Below, in pieces: positions 29,526 through 32,808 of a stretch of 32,808 nt of DNA. The stretch is taken from contig JBCNNW010000044.1 of the NCBI GenBank assembly GCA_039594205.1, positions 1 to 32,808 of the forward strand, given 5' to 3'. Numbering within the stretch: position 1 is the first letter of the stretch; every line of letters starts with the position of its first letter. A model generated the notes under the pieces. The model made no database searches. It had not been told where the DNA came from and saw only the letters and a list, made by a program, of their open reading frames with translations. This DNA comes from Pseudescherichia sp039594205 (GTDB lineage: Bacteria; Pseudomonadota; Gammaproteobacteria; Enterobacterales; Enterobacteriaceae). Both the position numbers and the translations under genes were made by a program.

Positions 29526-32351
29526 CTATTTCAGCATCGGTTTAAGGAAGCGGGCAGTGTGCGAGGCTTCGCACTCTGCGACCGTTTCCGGCGTTCCGGA
29601 GACGAGGATCTCGCCGCCGCCGCTGCCCCCTTCCGGGCCGAGATCGACAATCCAGTCCGCCGTCTTGATCACGTCGAGGTTGTGCTCAATCACCACGATG
29701 GTGTTGCCCTGATCGCGCAGCTGGTGCAGCACTTCCAGCAGCTGCTGGATGTCGGCAAAGTGCAGGCCGGTGGTCGGTTCATCCAGGATATAGAGCGTCT
29801 GGCCGGTACCGCGTTTTGACAGCTCACGCGCCAGCTTCACGCGCTGGGCCTCACCGCCCGAAAGCGTGGTGGCAGACTGGCCAAGGCGGATGTAGGAGAG
29901 TCCCACGTCCATCAGGGTTTGCAGCTTCCGCGCCAGCGCCGGAACGGCATCGAAGAACTCACGCGCCTCTTCGATAGTCATATCCAGCACTTCATGGATG
30001 CTCTTGCCCTTGTATTTGATCTCCAGCGTTTCGCGGTTATAGCGTTTGCCTTTGCACTGGTCGCACGGCACGTAGATATCCGGCAGGAAGTGCATCTCGA
30101 CCTTGATCACGCCGTCGCCCTGACACGCCTCGCAGCGCCCGCCGCGCACGTTAAAGCTAAAGCGCCCCGGCGTATAGCCACGCGAGCGGGACTCCGGCAC
30201 GCCGGCAAACAGCTCACGCACCGGCGTAAAGACACCGGTATAGGTCGCCGGGTTTGAGCGCGGAGTACGGCCAATCGGGCTTTGATCGATATCGATCACC
30301 TTGTCGAAGTGCTCCAGACCCTGAACCTCACGGTAGGGAGCCGGCTCGGCGATGGTCGCACCGTTAAGCTGGCGCTGGGCAATCGGGAACAGGGTGTCGT
30401 TGATCAACGTTGATTTACCCGAGCCGGAGACGCCGGTGATGCAGGTAAACAGGCCTACCGGCAGGGTCAGCGTCACGTCCTTCAGGTTGTTACCCCGGGC
30501 GCCGGAGAGCTTCAGCACCTTCGACGGATCGGCAGGCACGCGATCTTTCGGAACGGCGATCTGCCGCTTGCCGCTCATGAACTGGCCGGTCAACGACTCC
30601 GGCACCGCCATGATGGCATCCAGCGGGCCTTCTGCCACCACCTGACCACCGTGAACGCCAGCGCCTGGACCGATATCGATCACGTGGTCGGCGGCGCGGA
30701 TCGCGTCTTCGTCATGCTCAACGACAATCACCGTGTTGCCGAGGTCGCGCAGGTGGATCAGCGTGCCCAGCAGGCGTTCGTTGTCGCGCTGGTGCAGACC
30801 AATGGACGGCTCATCCAGCACGTACATTACCCCAACCAGACCGGCACCGATCTGGCTTGCCAGACGGATGCGCTGTGCTTCACCCCCGGAGAGGGTCTCC
30901 GCCGAGCGGGAGAGGGTCAGATAGTTGAGGCCGACGTTCACCAGGAACTTCAGACGGTCGCCAATCTCCTTCAATACCTTCTCGGCAATTTTCGCCCGCT
31001 GGCCCGCCAGCTTAAGGTTGTTGAAGAAGTCCATTGCGTGGCCGATGCTCATGTCAGAGATGGCCGGCAGCGGCGTATCCTCAACAAAGACGTGGCGCGC
31101 TTCACGACGCAGGCGCGTACCGTCGCAGGAGGCGCACGGACGGTTGCTGATAAACTTCGCCAGCTCTTCGCGTACCGCACTGGACTCGGTCTCTTTGTAA
31201 CGGCGCTCCATGTTGTGCAGAACGCCTTCAAACGGATGACGGCGCACGGAGGTGTCACCGCGATCGTTCATGTATTTGAATTCGATGCTCTCTTTACCAG
31301 AGCCGAACAGCACCACTTTCTGCACCGACGCGCTCAGGCTTTCCCAGGCATCATCAACGTCAAACTTGTAGTGATCCGCCAGCGAGCGCAGCATCTGGAA
31401 GTAGTAGAAGTTACGGCGATCCCAGCCGCGGATCGCGCCGCCGGACAGGGATAGCTCGGGGTTCTGGATCACCCGGTCCGGATCGAAATACTGCTGTACG
31501 CCCAACCCGTCACAGGTCGGGCAGGCACCGGCCGGGTTGTTGAAGGAGAACATGCGCGGTTCCAGCTCGTTCATGCTGTAGCCGCAGATCGGGCAGGCAA
31601 AGTTAGCGGAGAAGAGCAGCTCTTCGACCTTATCATCGTCCATATCGGCAACGATCGCCGTCCCGCCGGAGAGATCCAGCGCGGTTTCAAACGACTCGGC
31701 CAGGCGCTGGGTCAGATCGTCCCGCACCTTAAAGCGGTCGATAACCACTTCGATGGTATGCTTTTTATGCAGTTCAAGGCTCGGCGGATCCGAAAGGTCG
31801 CACACTTCACCATCAATACGCGCGCGGATATAGCCCTGGCTTGCCAGGTTCTCCAGCGTCTTGGTGTGCTCACCCTTACGCTCTTTGATGATCGGTGCGA
31901 GCAGCATCAGGCGCTTGCCCTCCGGCTGCGACAGCACGTTATCCACCATCTGGCTGACGGTCTGCGCATCCAGCGGCACGTTGTGATCCGGGCAGCGCGG
32001 CTCGCCTACGCGGGCAAACAGCAGGCGCAGGTAGTCATGGATCTCAGTAATGGTCCCAACGGTAGAGCGCGGGTTGTGCGAGGTCGACTTCTGCTCAATG
32101 GAGATCGCGGGCGACAGCCCTTCGATGTGATCGACATCCGGCTTCTCCATCAGCGACAGGAACTGGCGCGCATAGGCGGAGAGCGATTCAACGTAGCGAC
32201 GCTGACCTTCGGCATAGAGAGTGTCGAAAGCCAGGGATGATTTACCTGAACCTGAAAGCCCGGTCACGACAATCAGCTTATCGCGTGGAATAACGAGGTT
32301 GATATTCTTGAGATTGTGGGTGCGCGCGCCCCGTACTTCTATCTTATCCAT
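29526..32351 (-). CDS. uvrA: UvrA, excision nuclease ATPase subunit
   Basis: DNA-damage recognition ATPase of nucleotide excision repair, working with UvrB and UvrC. 941 residues against 940 in E. coli (an extra Lys at the C-terminus). Two ABC ATPase halves are complete: Walker A GLSGSGKSSLAFD (near residue 31) and GVSGSGKSTL (near 640), and LSGGEAQRI/LSGGEAQRV signatures. Zinc fingers are visible as CPICG...CPTCDG and CEACQG...CDQCKG. It starts MDKIEVRGARTHNLKN. It is under LexA control from the divergent region shared with ssb, and abuts yjbR at its 3' end. Confidence 0.99.
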   Translation of the reverse strand: MDKIEVRGARTHNLKNINLVIPRDKLIVVTGLSGSGKSSLAFDTLYAEGQRRYVESLSAYARQFLSLMEKPDVDHIEGLSPAISIEQKSTSHNPRSTVGTITEIHDYLRLLFARVGEPRCPDHNVPLDAQTVSQMVDNVLSQPEGKRLMLLAPIIKERKGEHTKTLENLASQGYIRARIDGEVCDLSDPPSLELHKKHTIEVVIDRFKVRDDLTQRLAESFETALDLSGGTAIVADMDDDKVEELLFSANFACPICGYSMNELEPRMFSFNNPAGACPTCDGLGVQQYFDPDRVIQNPELSLSGGAIRGWDRRNFYYFQMLRSLADHYKFDVDDAWESLSASVQKVVLFGSGKESIEFKYMNDRGDTSVRRHPFEGVLHNMERRYKETESSAVREELAKFISNRPCASCDGTRLRREARHVFVEDTPLPAISDMSIGHAMDFFNNLKLAGQRAKIAEKVLKEIGDRLKFLVNVGLNYLTLSRSAETLSGGEAQRIRLASQIGAGLVGVMYVLDEPSIGLHQRDNERLLGTLIHLRDLGNTVIVVEHDEDAIRAADHVIDIGPGAGVHGGQVVAEGPLDAIMAVPESLTGQFMSGKRQIAVPKDRVPADPSKVLKLSGARGNNLKDVTLTLPVGLFTCITGVSGSGKSTLINDTLFPIAQRQLNGATIAEPAPYREVQGLEHFDKVIDIDQSPIGRTPRSNPATYTGVFTPVRELFAGVPESRSRGYTPGRFSFNVRGGRCEACQGDGVIKVEMHFLPDIYVPCDQCKGKRYNRETLEIKYKGKSIHEVLDMTIEEAREFFDAVPALARKLQTLMDVGLSYIRLGQSATTLSGGEAQRVKLARELSKRGTGQTLYILDEPTTGLHFADIQQLLEVLHQLRDQGNTIVVIEHNLDVIKTADWIVDLGPEGGSGGGEILVSGTPETVAECEASHTARFLKPMLK

Positions 32352-32424
32352 TCACCTTTCCCGGTAAGAGACTCGGCGCTCGGTATGTTTGAAGGACATC
32401 CGGCGAACTGAACTGAAACGGTTA

Positions 32425-32458
32425 ATTATGACACAAAAAAACCTGAATGGATATACAG
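32425..32458. promoter_or_regulatory. uvrA promoter and SOS box shared with ssb
   Basis: CTGAATGGATATACAG (32443-32458) carries the LexA core CTG-N10-CAG; on the minus strand it reads CTGTATATCCATTCAG, as at E. coli uvrA. An extended -10, TGTCATAAT, lies just downstream on the minus strand (32425-32433), so LexA bound here would block the uvrA promoter and could affect ssb, 155 bases away. A TACAAT at 32558-32563 is a weak candidate -10 for ssb. The rest of the 32352-32612 gap holds nothing else recognised. Confidence 0.85.
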
Positions 32459-32612
32459 TATAGGAATGCATCCCGGGCGCATTTGTGCGAAAATAGCGCA
32501 CGGCGGGCGGATTACTGGAATCCTTCTCGCAAGGTATCAAAGCGTCGCTTGGTAAGTTACAATCGCGCGCTTACACTATTGAGATAAAGCAACGTATTCA
32601 GGAGACACAACC

Positions 32613-32808
32613 ATGGCCAGCAGAGGCGTAAACAAGGTGATTCTCGTCGGTAATCTGGGCCAGGACCCGGAAGTACGCTACATGCCGAATGGTGGCGCAG
32701 TAGCCAACATTACGCTGGCTACTTCCGAATCCTGGCGTGATAAAGCGACCGGTGAGATGAAAGAGCAGACCGAATGGCACCGCGTTGTGCTGTTTGGCAA
32801 ACTGGCCG
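32613..32808 (+). CDS. ssb: Single-stranded DNA-binding protein, N-terminal part (3' end outside window)
   Basis: The first 65 residues of SSB, MASRGVNKVILVGNLGQDPE onward, matching E. coli in the OB-fold (GGAVANITLATSESWRDKATG, EWHRVVLFGKL). Tetrameric protein that coats single-stranded DNA in replication, repair and SOS. GGAGACACAACC precedes the ATG. The frame runs off the window edge. It is divergent from uvrA. Confidence 0.98.
   Translation, partial: MASRGVNKVILVGNLGQDPEVRYMPNGGAVANITLATSESWRDKATGEMKEQTEWHRVVLFGKLA

Overview
The window looks like chromosomal backbone from a member of the Enterobacteriaceae (gamma-Proteobacteria) with fairly high GC. Nearly every protein aligns by eye, almost end to end, with its E. 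coli K-12 counterpart, and the gene order follows the E. coli pgi-to-ssb segment. Sequence divergence, three ERIC repeats and several E. coli genes missing from their usual slots point to a relative such as Enterobacter, Kosakonia, Lelliottia, Leclercia or Klebsiella rather than Escherichia. The genus cannot be fixed from the sequence alone.

Layout. 1-593: 3' end of pgi. 601-715: an ERIC repeat. 1126-4899: yjbEFGH, an exopolysaccharide secretion operon paralogous to gfcABCD. 5011-5421: psiE. 5521-13171: the maltose regulon, with malEFG leftward and malK-lamB-malM rightward from a shared control region holding MalT and CRP sites. 13289-14667: ubiC-ubiA (first steps of ubiquinone synthesis). 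14701-17124 (leftward) and 17254-17622: plsB and dgkA (phospholipid synthesis and diacylglycerol recycling). 17731-18339: lexA with two SOS boxes. 18595-19396: yjbJ (stress protein) and, leftward, zur (zinc repressor). 19752-21056: an outer-membrane beta-barrel gene of the TraF-like family. 21159-22531: dusA and pspG. 22834-23817: qor (leftward). 23923-27872: dnaB, alr, tyrB. 27937-29525: aphA, yjbQ, yjbR. 29526-32351: uvrA (leftward), divergent from the 5' end of ssb (32613 to the window end) across a single SOS box.

The genes form several regulatory sets: maltose uptake (MalT, CRP-cAMP), SOS (lexA, uvrA, ssb), envelope stress (a probable sigma-54 promoter for pspG, a candidate sigma-E promoter for plsB, and possible Rcs-type sites for yjbEFGH), and zinc homeostasis (zur).

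No mobile element, CRISPR array, tRNA or rRNA gene, or clearly new multigene system was seen. The least ordinary parts are: the poorly characterised beta-barrel gene in the zur-dusA interval, where E. coli carries yjbL-yjbM; the lack of dinF after lexA and of xylE and yjbI in the mal region; a lipobox-like motif in MalM; a perfect distant inverted repeat upstream of yjbE; remodelled LamB surface loops; and the placement of the ERIC repeats hard against gene ends or ribosome binding sites.
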